NCBI GenBank assembly: GCA_949294185.1 | Contig: CASFGA010000007.1 | Coordinates: 1 to 64,000, forward strand | Direction: 5' to 3' | Length of the DNA: 64,000 nucleotides | Origin: an uncultured Bacteroides sp. | GTDB taxonomy: Bacteria > Bacteroidota > Bacteroidia > Bacteroidales > Bacteroidaceae | Shown here: positions 17,361-24,718 of the stretch, one piece after another | Layout of the letters: each line of letters begins with the position of its first letter | Numbering within the stretch: position 1 is the stretch's first letter | Position numbers and translations under genes: made by a program | Notes under the pieces: model-generated | Told to the model about the DNA's origin: nothing | Seen by the model: the letters and a program-made list of their open reading frames with translations, nothing else | Database searches by the model: none

Positions 17361-17746
17361 ATGCACAGGAAGGATACAAGATAAAGAGACACGCCGTCCC
17401 CGTAAAGCGGTATTGCCAGACGCTCGATCTGAAAGACAACCCCGAACTCATAGCCGAATACCGCCGCCTGCACAGCCGTGAACAGGCATGGCCGGAGATA
17501 AGGAAAGGCATACGCGAGATCGGGATACTGGAAATGGAAATCTATATTCTGGGCAGCAGACTTTTCATGATTGTGGAAACGCCGCTCGACTTCGACTGGG
17601 AAAAGGCCATGAAGCGGTTGGCCGCCCTGCCCCGTCAGGCGGAATGGGAGGCTTGTGTGGCCCGCTTCCAGAAGTGTGCTTCCGGCAACGTTTCTTCATC
17701 TGAGAAATGGAAGCTGATGGAACGGATGTTTTATCTGTATGATTAG
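17357..17746 (+). CDS. L-rhamnose/L-fucose mutarotase family protein (DUF718)
   Basis: A 129-residue cytoplasmic protein of the RhaM family, which speeds interconversion of alpha and beta anomers of deoxy sugars. The active-site pattern is visible in AEYRRLHSREQAWPEIRKGI (Y, H and WPE) and MEIYILGSRLFMIVET, and the end has the aromatic-rich MERMFYLYD. Given the fucosidase upstream (four-base overlap) and FucP-type permease downstream, L-fucose is the likely sugar. Fucosidases that retain configuration and a stereospecific sugar dehydrogenase would both give reason for a mutarotase. An 82-base gap separates it from the next gene. Confidence 0.85.
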   Translation: MNAQEGYKIKRHAVPVKRYCQTLDLKDNPELIAEYRRLHSREQAWPEIRKGIREIGILEMEIYILGSRLFMIVETPLDFDWEKAMKRLAALPRQAEWEACVARFQKCASGNVSSSEKWKLMERMFYLYD

Positions 17747-17828
17747 AATGAAAACCGGCGAAGAACCGGACAAAACGCCCCGTTGGCCTTGCTATATCAA
17801 TTTTTTGACATAACTAAAATTTATTACC

Positions 17829-18761
17829 ATGAAGTACAATGAAATAGGAAAAACAGGAATGAAAGTGTCAAGTCTCAGCTTCGGAGCTTCATCGCTCGGC
17901 AGTGTGTTCCACAGCATCCGTGAAGCCGACGGCATTGAAGCGGTATTCACAGCCATCGATGCAGGCATAAACTTCATCGATGTGTCGCCTTATTACGGGC
18001 ATTACAAGGCCGAAACGGTATTGGGAAAGGCCCTGAAGGAAATTCCGCGCGACAAATATTACCTTTCCACCAAGGTGGGACGCTACGGAAAAGACGGGAT
18101 AAACACCTGGGACTACTCTGGAAAACGCGCTACTGAAAGTGTATACGAAAGCATGGAACGGTTGAACATCGACTATATTGACCTGATAAACGTTCACGAC
18201 ATCGAGTTTTCCGACCTTCATCAGGTGGTCAACGAAACGTTGCCTGCCCTCACGGAACTGAAAAAGAAAGGTGTAGCGGGGCATGTGGGTATAACCGACC
18301 TGCAACTGGAAAACCTCCAATGGGTGATTGACCACAGCGAACCGGGCACTGTGGAAAGCGTGCTGAACTTTTGCCACTACTGTCTGAACGACGACAAGCT
18401 GACAGACTATCTCGACTACTTCGAGCAACGGGGAATCGGCATCATCAACGCTTCTCCTTTGGCTATGGGACTGCTTTCGCAGCGCGGCGTTCCCGACTGG
18501 CATCCGGCACCCAAACCTCTTGTCGAGGTCTGCAAGCAGGCCGCAGAATACTGCAACACCAAAGGATATCCGATAGAAAAACTTGCCATGCAGTATGCCG
18601 TAAGCAATCCGCGCATTGCCACCACACTCTTCAGCTCGGCCAATCCGGACAATGTGCGCAAGAACATACAGTATATCGAAGAACCCATCGACTGGGAGAT
18701 GGTGAAGGAAGTGCAAGACATCATCGGAGAACAGAAACGGGTAAGTTGGGCAAACTCTTAA
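17829..18761 (+). CDS. Aldo-keto reductase, candidate L-fucose 1-dehydrogenase
   Basis: A 310-residue NAD(P)-dependent enzyme of the aldo-keto reductase fold. The catalytic tetrad can be placed: D51 and Y56 in FIDVSPYYG, K82 in LSTKVGR and H123 in NVHD. The family includes D-threo-aldose (L-fucose) 1-dehydrogenases, which make L-fucono-1,5-lactone. That role is proposed here because the next gene is a lactonase-type amidohydrolase 11 bases away and the group also encodes a mutarotase and a fucose permease. Reduction of an aldehyde such as L-lactaldehyde is an alternative. The length is typical and there is no signal peptide. Confidence 0.85.
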   Translation: MKYNEIGKTGMKVSSLSFGASSLGSVFHSIREADGIEAVFTAIDAGINFIDVSPYYGHYKAETVLGKALKEIPRDKYYLSTKVGRYGKDGINTWDYSGKRATESVYESMERLNIDYIDLINVHDIEFSDLHQVVNETLPALTELKKKGVAGHVGITDLQLENLQWVIDHSEPGTVESVLNFCHYCLNDDKLTDYLDYFEQRGIGIINASPLAMGLLSQRGVPDWHPAPKPLVEVCKQAAEYCNTKGYPIEKLAMQYAVSNPRIATTLFSSANPDNVRKNIQYIEEPIDWEMVKEVQDIIGEQKRVSWANS

Positions 18762-18772
18762 AACCAAGCACC

Positions 18773-19696
18773 ATGATACATATAATAGACGCACATTCGC
18801 ATTTGTGGCTACGCCAGGACACAACAGTCAACGGTCTGCCCATCCGCACGCTCGAGAACGGACTTTCCCTCTTCATGGGAGAACTGCGCCAGATGCTTCC
18901 CCCCTTCATGACCGACGGTCGCAATACGGCCGAAGTATTCCTTTCAAACATGAATTATGCACAGGTGTCGGCGGCTGTCGTTACGCAGGAATTCATAGAC
19001 GGCCTGCAAAACGATTATCTGGAAGAGGTCTCCCGCCGGTATCCTGACCGGTTCTTCGTGATGGGCATGTGTGAATTCCGCAAACCGGGCTTTCTCGAAC
19101 AGGGGAAGAAGCTGATAGGTGAACGGGGATTCAAGGGAATCGCCATTCCTGCCCACCGTCTGCCTTTAGGAGAGGGAAGGATAAGGCTCGACAGCAAAGA
19201 GATGATGGAACTCTTCCACTACATGGAAGATCGCGACGCCATACTCTCCATCTGCCTGGCAGAAGGCACCACGCAGGTTGACGAGATGAAAGAGGTCATC
19301 CGCGAGTGTCCGAAGCTGAAAATAGCCGTCGGACATTTCGGGATGGTGACCGTCCCCGGATGGCAGGAGCAGATAAAACTGGCGCGCAACGAGAATGTCC
19401 GCATCGAGTCGGGCGGCATCACCTGGCTGTTCAACGACGAGTTTTACCCTTTCCGCGGGGCGATACGCGCCATCCGCGAGGCGGCAGACCTGGTTGGCAT
19501 GGACAAGCTGATGTGGGGCTCGGACTATCCGCGCACCATCACCGCCATCACCTACCGCATGTCATACGACTTTATCCTGAAATCGCCGGATCTGACCGAT
19601 GCCGAGAAAGAGGCCTTCCTCTCCGGAAACGCCGCCCGCTTCTACGGCTTCCGGGAGCTAAAAACATTACCTTACATCAAAAACATGTCTGAATGA
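18773..19696 (+). CDS. Amidohydrolase-2 family protein, candidate L-fuconolactonase
   Basis: A 307-residue TIM-barrel hydrolase of the amidohydrolase-related family (COG3618-like), which includes lactonases for sugar lactones. Metal-site features are HSH at residues 8-10 (IIDAHSHLW), the histidine in AVGHFGM and the aspartate in MWGSDYPRT. In context it would open L-fucono-1,5-lactone to L-fuconate after the aldo-keto reductase step. The gene begins 11 bases after the reductase stop and its stop overlaps the permease start by four bases (ATGA). The longer frame upstream (from 18371) only overlaps the reductase gene and was not used. Confidence 0.83.
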   Translation: MIHIIDAHSHLWLRQDTTVNGLPIRTLENGLSLFMGELRQMLPPFMTDGRNTAEVFLSNMNYAQVSAAVVTQEFIDGLQNDYLEEVSRRYPDRFFVMGMCEFRKPGFLEQGKKLIGERGFKGIAIPAHRLPLGEGRIRLDSKEMMELFHYMEDRDAILSICLAEGTTQVDEMKEVIRECPKLKIAVGHFGMVTVPGWQEQIKLARNENVRIESGGITWLFNDEFYPFRGAIRAIREAADLVGMDKLMWGSDYPRTITAITYRMSYDFILKSPDLTDAEKEAFLSGNAARFYGFRELKTLPYIKNMSE

Positions 19697-20940
19697 CCAT
19701 GAAAAAGTATACACTCCCTCTGATACTTATTTTCTGCCTGTTCTTCCTTTGGGCTATCAGCAGCAACCTTCTGCCCACCATGATCAGACAGCTCATGAAG
19801 ACTTGCGAGCTGAACACTTTCGAGGCTTCGTTCACCGAAACGGCCTATTGGCTCGCCTACTTCATCTGCCCAATCCCGATAGCCATGTTCATGAAACGCT
19901 ACACATACAAGGCGGGAATCATCTTCGGGCTGCTGCTGGCGGCGTGCGGAGGACTGCTGTTCTTCCCCGGAGCCATGATTAAAGAATATTGGGTATACCT
20001 GTGCATCTTCTTCATCATCGCCACGGGCATGTGTTTCCTCGAGACTGCCGCCAATCCCTATGTGGAAGCGCTGGGAGATCCCTCTACCGCCACACGCCGG
20101 CTTAATCTGGCCCAGTCGTTCAACGGACTCGGAGCATTCATTTCAGGCATGTTTCTCAGCAAGCTGGTACTGAGCGGATACAATTACACACGTGACACCC
20201 TGCCTGCCGACTATCCCGGAGGATGGGAGGGCTATATCCAGACAGAGACCGATGCCATGAAACTGCCTTATCTGATACTGGCATCCGTGCTTATCCTGAT
20301 TGCCGTAATCTTCATTTTCGCCAAGCTGCCCGCCATCGGAGACGAGAAAGACAAGGATTCCGCAAAGAAACTGATTGACTTCAGCATACTGAAACGTTCG
20401 CATCTGCGCAACGGTGTCATCGCCCAGTTCTTCTACAACGGCGGACAGACCGCCATCAACAGCCTGTTTCTGGTATACTGCTGCACGTATGCAGGGCTGT
20501 CGGAAGACATCGCCACAACACTCTTCGGATTTTATATGCTTGCTTTCCTTGCCGGACGATGGACAGGAACCCTGCTGATGGTAAGGATACGCCCCGAACG
20601 CCTGCTGCTCGCGTATGCCATAGCCAATATGGCGCTCTGCGCGATAGTAGTCTGCTTCGGCGGATGGACAGGCATTTGGGCGATGCTCGGCATCTCTTTC
20701 TTCATGTCCATCATGTATCCCACACAGTTCTCGCTTGCCATAAAGGATTTGGGTGAGAGCACAAAAAGCGGATCGGCCTTTCTGGTGATGGCCATCATCG
20801 GGAACGCCTGCCTGCCGCAGCTTACGGCATACGTGATGCACCTTAATGAAAACATCTATTACATCGCTTATGTCATCCCTTTGATATGCTTCGGCTTCTG
20901 TGCTTATTACGGATGGAAAGGACATAAGATTATAGATTGA
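19693..20940 (+). CDS. fucP: FucP-type L-fucose/proton symporter (MFS)
   Basis: A 415-residue major facilitator with about twelve membrane helices. It carries the marks of the FucP group: SSNLLPTMIRQLMKTCELN and FTETAYWLAYFICPIPIAMF near the N terminus, GMCFLETAANPYVEALGDP, RRLNLAQSFNGLGAF, and in the second half GRWTGTLLM and SFFMSIMYPTQFSLAIKDLG. FucP imports L-fucose with protons across the inner membrane; related proteins carry other sugars, but the neighbours point to fucose. The start overlaps the lactonase stop by four bases. A second ATG six bases later is possible. Confidence 0.9.
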   Translation: MTMKKYTLPLILIFCLFFLWAISSNLLPTMIRQLMKTCELNTFEASFTETAYWLAYFICPIPIAMFMKRYTYKAGIIFGLLLAACGGLLFFPGAMIKEYWVYLCIFFIIATGMCFLETAANPYVEALGDPSTATRRLNLAQSFNGLGAFISGMFLSKLVLSGYNYTRDTLPADYPGGWEGYIQTETDAMKLPYLILASVLILIAVIFIFAKLPAIGDEKDKDSAKKLIDFSILKRSHLRNGVIAQFFYNGGQTAINSLFLVYCCTYAGLSEDIATTLFGFYMLAFLAGRWTGTLLMVRIRPERLLLAYAIANMALCAIVVCFGGWTGIWAMLGISFFMSIMYPTQFSLAIKDLGESTKSGSAFLVMAIIGNACLPQLTAYVMHLNENIYYIAYVIPLICFGFCAYYGWKGHKIID

Positions 20941-20976
20941 AACAATATTGTCTGCATGAAAAAACAACAGGATTAT

Positions 20977-21996
20977 ATGAAAACCATTCAGATTACCGGC
21001 CCTCACGAAACGAGGGTCATCGAAAAAGAAATGCCTCTGATTGAAGAAAACAAAGTTTTGCTGAAGATTAATTACGTGGGATTCTGCGGTTCAGACCTGA
21101 ACACCTATCTCGGACGCAACCCGATGGTAAAGCTTCCTGTCACACCGGGGCATGAAATCAGTGCTACGATAGAGGCTACGGGCAGCGGAATGCCGGCCAA
21201 ATTCAGCATCGGACAGCTTGTCACGGTCAATCCGTATACCAACTGCGGCACATGTGCCTCTTGCAGAAACCGGCGCGTGAATGCTTGCGAGCACAACGAG
21301 ACACTGGGCGTACAGCGTGACGGTGCCATGACGGAATACATAGCAGTGCCTTGGCAGAAAGTTATTCCCGCGGGAAACCTGTCGGCAGCCGAGGGCGCGC
21401 TCATCGAACCGATGAGTGTAGGATTTCATGCGGTGGCACGCGCACAGGTTACGGATATAGACACGGTGATGGTTATCGGCTGTGGAATGATCGGTGTGGG
21501 CGCCATCATACGGGCGGCTCTCCGCGGTGCTACGGTCATTGCGGTAGACCTCGACGATGAAAAGCTTAGGCTGGCTAAGGAAATCGGAGCGCAACATACC
21601 GTCAATTCACGCACGGAAAACGTTCATGAGCGTCTGGCCGAAATCACCGACGGACTGGGTCCGGATGTCGTTATTGAGGCAGTAGGCAGCGCCCCCACCT
21701 ATCTGATGGCCGTCAATGAAGTATCATTTACCGGCCGGATTGTGTACATCGGATACGCCAAAAGCGAAATCGCCTTCCAGACCAAGCTGTTCGTCCAGAA
21801 AGAACTTGACATACGCGGCTCGCGCAACGCCCTGCCTGAAGATTTCCAGGCGGTCATCCACTATCTGAACCGCAAGGAATGTCCGACCGACAAGCTCATT
21901 TCACGCATTATCCGTCCTGAAGAGGCCGGTGAAGCTTTGAAAGAATGGGCTGACAATCCCGGCAAAGTGTTCCGCATACTGGTAAGCTTTGTCTGA
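20977..21996 (+). CDS. Zinc-dependent alcohol (sugar) dehydrogenase
   Basis: A 339-residue medium-chain dehydrogenase. The catalytic zinc ligands are in VGFCGSDLN and TPGHEIS; the structural zinc site is the four-cysteine set CGTCASCRNRRVNAC; the Rossmann fold begins VMVIGCGMIGVGA. It belongs with sorbitol/threonine dehydrogenase-like enzymes. As last gene of the fucose group it may oxidise a secondary hydroxyl of a fuconate product (for example 2-keto-3-deoxy-L-fuconate) or be an alternative fucose oxidase step. The ATG at 20977 is chosen because AGGA stands just before it; an ATG at 20956 is also in frame. Confidence 0.88.
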   Translation: MKTIQITGPHETRVIEKEMPLIEENKVLLKINYVGFCGSDLNTYLGRNPMVKLPVTPGHEISATIEATGSGMPAKFSIGQLVTVNPYTNCGTCASCRNRRVNACEHNETLGVQRDGAMTEYIAVPWQKVIPAGNLSAAEGALIEPMSVGFHAVARAQVTDIDTVMVIGCGMIGVGAIIRAALRGATVIAVDLDDEKLRLAKEIGAQHTVNSRTENVHERLAEITDGLGPDVVIEAVGSAPTYLMAVNEVSFTGRIVYIGYAKSEIAFQTKLFVQKELDIRGSRNALPEDFQAVIHYLNRKECPTDKLISRIIRPEEAGEALKEWADNPGKVFRILVSFV

Positions 21997-22033
21997 CCTG
22001 CGCCCCAAAGCAAAGGCGAAAGACATAACAATG

Positions 22034-22066
22034 AATCCCGGCTGTGACACGGCCGGGATTTGTTTT
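22034..22066 (+). terminator. Terminator of the fucose operon
   Basis: AATCCCGGC (22034-22042) and GCCGGGATT (22052-22060) form a perfect stem with a 9-base loop and run into TGTTTT. It follows the dehydrogenase gene by about 38 bases. Confidence 0.8.
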
Positions 22067-22151
22067 GCATAAACCATCCGCCTCCGGCCATCCGGTCGTT
22101 TTGAAAATGCCGCCTCCCGGCAAGAACCGTCCCGAAATTTCTCTTCTCCGA

Positions 22152-22183
22152 TTTGCCTTAGTCTTCCATTATCCGTATCTTCG
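22152..22183 (+). promoter_or_regulatory. Promoter of the VOC/DUF169/GNAT group
   Basis: TTTG (22152-22155), 20 bases and TATCTTCG (22176-22183) match the Bacteroidetes pattern with one change in the -7 box. It lies 27 bases before the ATG at 22211. Confidence 0.55.
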
Positions 22184-22210
22184 TGGAAACAGAACCAAAC
22201 GAAGAACAAC

Positions 22211-22594
22211 ATGAAGCTTGACCACATTGCCTTATATGTAAAAGACCTGGAAAACACACGAAAATTTTTCACCGACTATTTCGGAGCCGTTTCCAACAGA
22301 CTGTACCACAATCCCAAGACCGGACTGAAGACTTACTTCCTGTCGTTCGGCGACGGAGCCCGCCTTGAAATCATGTCACGCCCGGACACCGTTGACGATG
22401 AAAAGAAGCATCTGCGGACCGGATTCATTCATCTGGCCTTCAGCGCAGGTGGAAAAAATCAGGTAGACTGCCTGACAAAACGCCTGCATGATGCCGGATA
22501 CCCTGTAATAAGCGGGCCGCGCACAACCGGAGACGGTTATTATGAAAGCTGCATCGAAGGGCCGGAAGGCAACCTCATAGAGATTTCGGAATAA
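22211..22594 (+). CDS. VOC (glyoxalase/bleomycin resistance) superfamily protein
   Basis: A 127-residue single-domain protein of the vicinal oxygen chelate fold, starting MKLDHIALYVKDLENTRKFF and ending YYESCIEGPEGNLIEISE. The histidine in LDHIALYV, glutamate in ARLEIMS, histidine in FIHLAFS and glutamate near the end are in the positions of the metal ligands of glyoxalase I-type enzymes. The substrate is unknown; lactoylglutathione lyase is the usual automatic label but glutathione use is doubtful in this group. It starts a run of four same-strand genes after its own promoter. Confidence 0.87.
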   Translation: MKLDHIALYVKDLENTRKFFTDYFGAVSNRLYHNPKTGLKTYFLSFGDGARLEIMSRPDTVDDEKKHLRTGFIHLAFSAGGKNQVDCLTKRLHDAGYPVISGPRTTGDGYYESCIEGPEGNLIEISE

Positions 22595-22628
22595 GACCAG
22601 AACAACCATCACCCAACAAAGCATCATC

Positions 22629-23345
22629 ATGAACGAAACACAGACTTTCATCAGCGATTATCGGGAAGCTTTCGGCGAAAAGGCTCCGCTTCCCATCCTT
22701 TTTTACTACAGCGACACTCCGGCCGCAACGCCCGAAAAGAGCAACGGCTGCATGTTCAAGCTGGTTGTCAAGGCTAAAGAAGGGACAAATGTAACACTTG
22801 ACGGCGAACATCTCACGTGCGGAGGCGGAAAGCTCTATACCGGATTCGCCCCGCAACCGGAGTATGTTTCCGCTTTCGTATCAGAAAAAGAGCATTATAA
22901 GGCTACACCGCAGGATGTTACCGCCTGCATCGCACAGCTTGACATCCGTCCGGCGGAAAAAAGATACCTCAACTTCGTGCGCATCGACCGGGCCAAGACT
23001 TTCGGAGACATGGAAGGAATGCTGTTTCTTGCCACGCCCGACATCCTTTCGGGACTGGCAACATGGGCCTTTTTCGACAACAACGCCGAGGATGCCGTAT
23101 CCGCCCCGTTCGGAGCAGGCTGCACAAACATCATCAGCGTAGCTGTCCGCGAAAACCGGATGAACGGAAAACGCACGTTCATCGGACTGTTCGACCCTTC
23201 TGCCCGTCCTTACGTGGAGCGGAACGAGCTGAGTTTCGTCATTCCGGCCTGCCGCTTCCGGACGATGAAGGAAACCCTACGCCGTTCTTGTCTGTTCGGC
23301 ACTCCGGCATGGTCGAAGATTAAATCCAGAATCAACGGAGAATAA
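22629..23345 (+). CDS. DUF169 domain protein
   Basis: A 238-residue soluble protein of the uncharacterised DUF169 family. It has several conserved cysteines, for example in SNGCMFKLVVKA, LTCGGGKLYTGF, VTACIAQL and FGAGCTNI, and the family-type stretches PAEKRYLNFVRID and NELSFVIPACRFRTM. Cysteines together with glycine-rich turns suggest a bound metal or cofactor, but no function is established and none is claimed. It starts 34 bases after the VOC gene on the same strand, so it is probably in the same transcript. Confidence 0.8.
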   Translation: MNETQTFISDYREAFGEKAPLPILFYYSDTPAATPEKSNGCMFKLVVKAKEGTNVTLDGEHLTCGGGKLYTGFAPQPEYVSAFVSEKEHYKATPQDVTACIAQLDIRPAEKRYLNFVRIDRAKTFGDMEGMLFLATPDILSGLATWAFFDNNAEDAVSAPFGAGCTNIISVAVRENRMNGKRTFIGLFDPSARPYVERNELSFVIPACRFRTMKETLRRSCLFGTPAWSKIKSRINGE

Positions 23346-23374
23346 TTCTTTTTCATCCGCGCAAAACAAGATTT

Positions 23375-23851
23375 ATGCAAGACCTTATGAGCAAGACAGC
23401 TACTCCCCATACTTATCCGATACGGACTGCCACGGCGAAAGACATCCCCGAACTGCGCGAACTGTTCCGTTCCACTGTATTAACCGTCAATGCAAAAGAC
23501 TATACGCCAGAGGAAACGGCAGATTGGGCCTCGTGTGGTGACAGCACTGCACATTGGGAAAAGCTGTTGGCCGGACTCCATTTTTTCACGGCATCGGACG
23601 AAAGCGGCTGTATCATCGGATTTTCTTCCATCCGGCACGACGGTTATCTGCATTCCCTGTTTGTCCACAAGGACTGGCAAGGAAAAGGCGTGGCTTCCGC
23701 ACTGCTGTCGGAAACGGAGATCTACGCCATCCGTAAGCTTGGCGCAACGGAAATCACTTCGGAAGTAAGCATCACGGCGCGCCCGTTTTTCGAAAAGCAA
23801 GGATACACCGCTGTGAAAGAGCAGAAAGCACAGCCAACCTACTCAAGCTGA
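23375..23851 (+). CDS. GNAT family N-acetyltransferase
   Basis: A 158-residue acetyl-CoA-dependent transferase. The GNAT core is visible: PIRTATAKDIPELRELFRST as the first strand and helix, HDGYLHSLFVHKDWQGKGVA containing the acetyl-CoA pyrophosphate loop pattern Q-x-x-G-x-A, and the last strand ITARPFFEKQGYTAVKEQ. The acceptor substrate is unknown. It follows the DUF169 gene by 29 bases and precedes a helical-repeat gene by 25 bases. A second in-frame ATG at 23387 is a possible start. Confidence 0.88.
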   Translation: MQDLMSKTATPHTYPIRTATAKDIPELRELFRSTVLTVNAKDYTPEETADWASCGDSTAHWEKLLAGLHFFTASDESGCIIGFSSIRHDGYLHSLFVHKDWQGKGVASALLSETEIYAIRKLGATEITSEVSITARPFFEKQGYTAVKEQKAQPTYSS

Positions 23852-23876
23852 CCAATTATGTAATGACGAAAGCATT

Positions 23877-24392
23877 ATGAAAACCAAATTATCACGCAGA
23901 CTGCACAAGAACGACATCCGCGAAATCATCCGCAGCATGGCAGAAGAACATACGGAATCTGCCATACTTTACCCTCTGCTGTTCGATGAAGACAAACGGG
24001 TGTCGGACAATGCCGCGTGGCTGCTTACTCATCTCGCCCCCTCTGATGTACGGTGGCTGCACGACAAGCGCAACGAACTGGTGAATGAAGCCATGCATAC
24101 AAGCAGTAAGACCCGACGCCGTCTGCTGCTCACGCTGCTGATCCGGTGTCCGTTCAGTGAAGAAAATATCCGCACCGACTTCCTCGACTTCTGTCTGACA
24201 CACATATATTCCGCCGAAGAGCCGACAGCCGTAAAATGTCTCTATATGAAGCTGGCGTATGCACAGTGCAAGCTTTTTCCGGAATTGGCAAGCGAACTCC
24301 GCAAGACTTTGGAATTTATGGAGGACGACCTGCCTGCCGGAATGAAATCCACGCGGAAAAATATATTGAAGCAGTTGGGGAACGCCTACTGA
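23877..24392 (+). CDS. Helical repeat (HEAT-like) protein of unknown function
   Basis: A 171-residue, almost wholly alpha-helical soluble protein (KTKLSRRLHKNDIREIIRSM, ESAILYPLLFDEDKRVSDNA, RRRLLLTLLIRCPFSEENIR). Helix pairs of about 35-40 residues and the phrase SDNAAWLLTHLAP recall HEAT-type repeats, as in adaptor or DNA-alkylation-repair-like proteins. I do not recognise a named family. It closes the four-gene plus-strand group, and its last seven bases overlap the end of the convergent MGMT-like gene. No terminator is visible between the two. Confidence 0.7.
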   Translation: MKTKLSRRLHKNDIREIIRSMAEEHTESAILYPLLFDEDKRVSDNAAWLLTHLAPSDVRWLHDKRNELVNEAMHTSSKTRRRLLLTLLIRCPFSEENIRTDFLDFCLTHIYSAEEPTAVKCLYMKLAYAQCKLFPELASELRKTLEFMEDDLPAGMKSTRKNILKQLGNAY

Positions 24393-24718
24393 CTTAACAG
24401 GCCACGGCCGGAAACCAGTTCCCAGTTGCAGAGCTTCATGTCCACACATCCGTTCCGCCGGAACACCACTCCCTCAGCCTTCAGCAAAACCGCCTGTTCA
24501 GTCCAGTGCGGAACAGTCCTTCCCTGACTGTTCACCACACGATGACAAGGCAAATGCAGGGCGGATGAGGCAGAGCGCAATACATGCCCCACCATGCGCG
24601 AATGTTTCGGCCTGCCTACGAGCCAGGCCACCTGACCATAAGTCAGCACTTTGCCGTATGGAATGGAAGCGACCACGGCATACACTTCCTGCTTAAAAGC
24701 ATCGGCATCCACTTTCAT
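24386..24718 (-). CDS. MGMT family protein (short alkyltransferase domain with PCHRV)
   Basis: A 110-residue protein that is only the DNA-binding/alkyl-acceptor domain of methylguanine methyltransferases. It keeps the motif LPCHRVVNSQGR with the acceptor cysteine, plus PYGKVLTYGQVAWLVGRPKH and the arginine of SRMVGH. Alkyltransferase-like Atl proteins are of this size but have tryptophan in place of cysteine, so this one may transfer alkyl groups; whether it does is not known. The final VDMKLCNWELVSGRGLLSQ is beyond the usual domain. Its start overlaps the DUF1593 stop by four bases, an unusual coupling of a DNA-repair-type protein with a secreted one. Confidence 0.85.
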   Translation of the reverse strand: MKVDADAFKQEVYAVVASIPYGKVLTYGQVAWLVGRPKHSRMVGHVLRSASSALHLPCHRVVNSQGRTVPHWTEQAVLLKAEGVVFRRNGCVDMKLCNWELVSGRGLLSQ

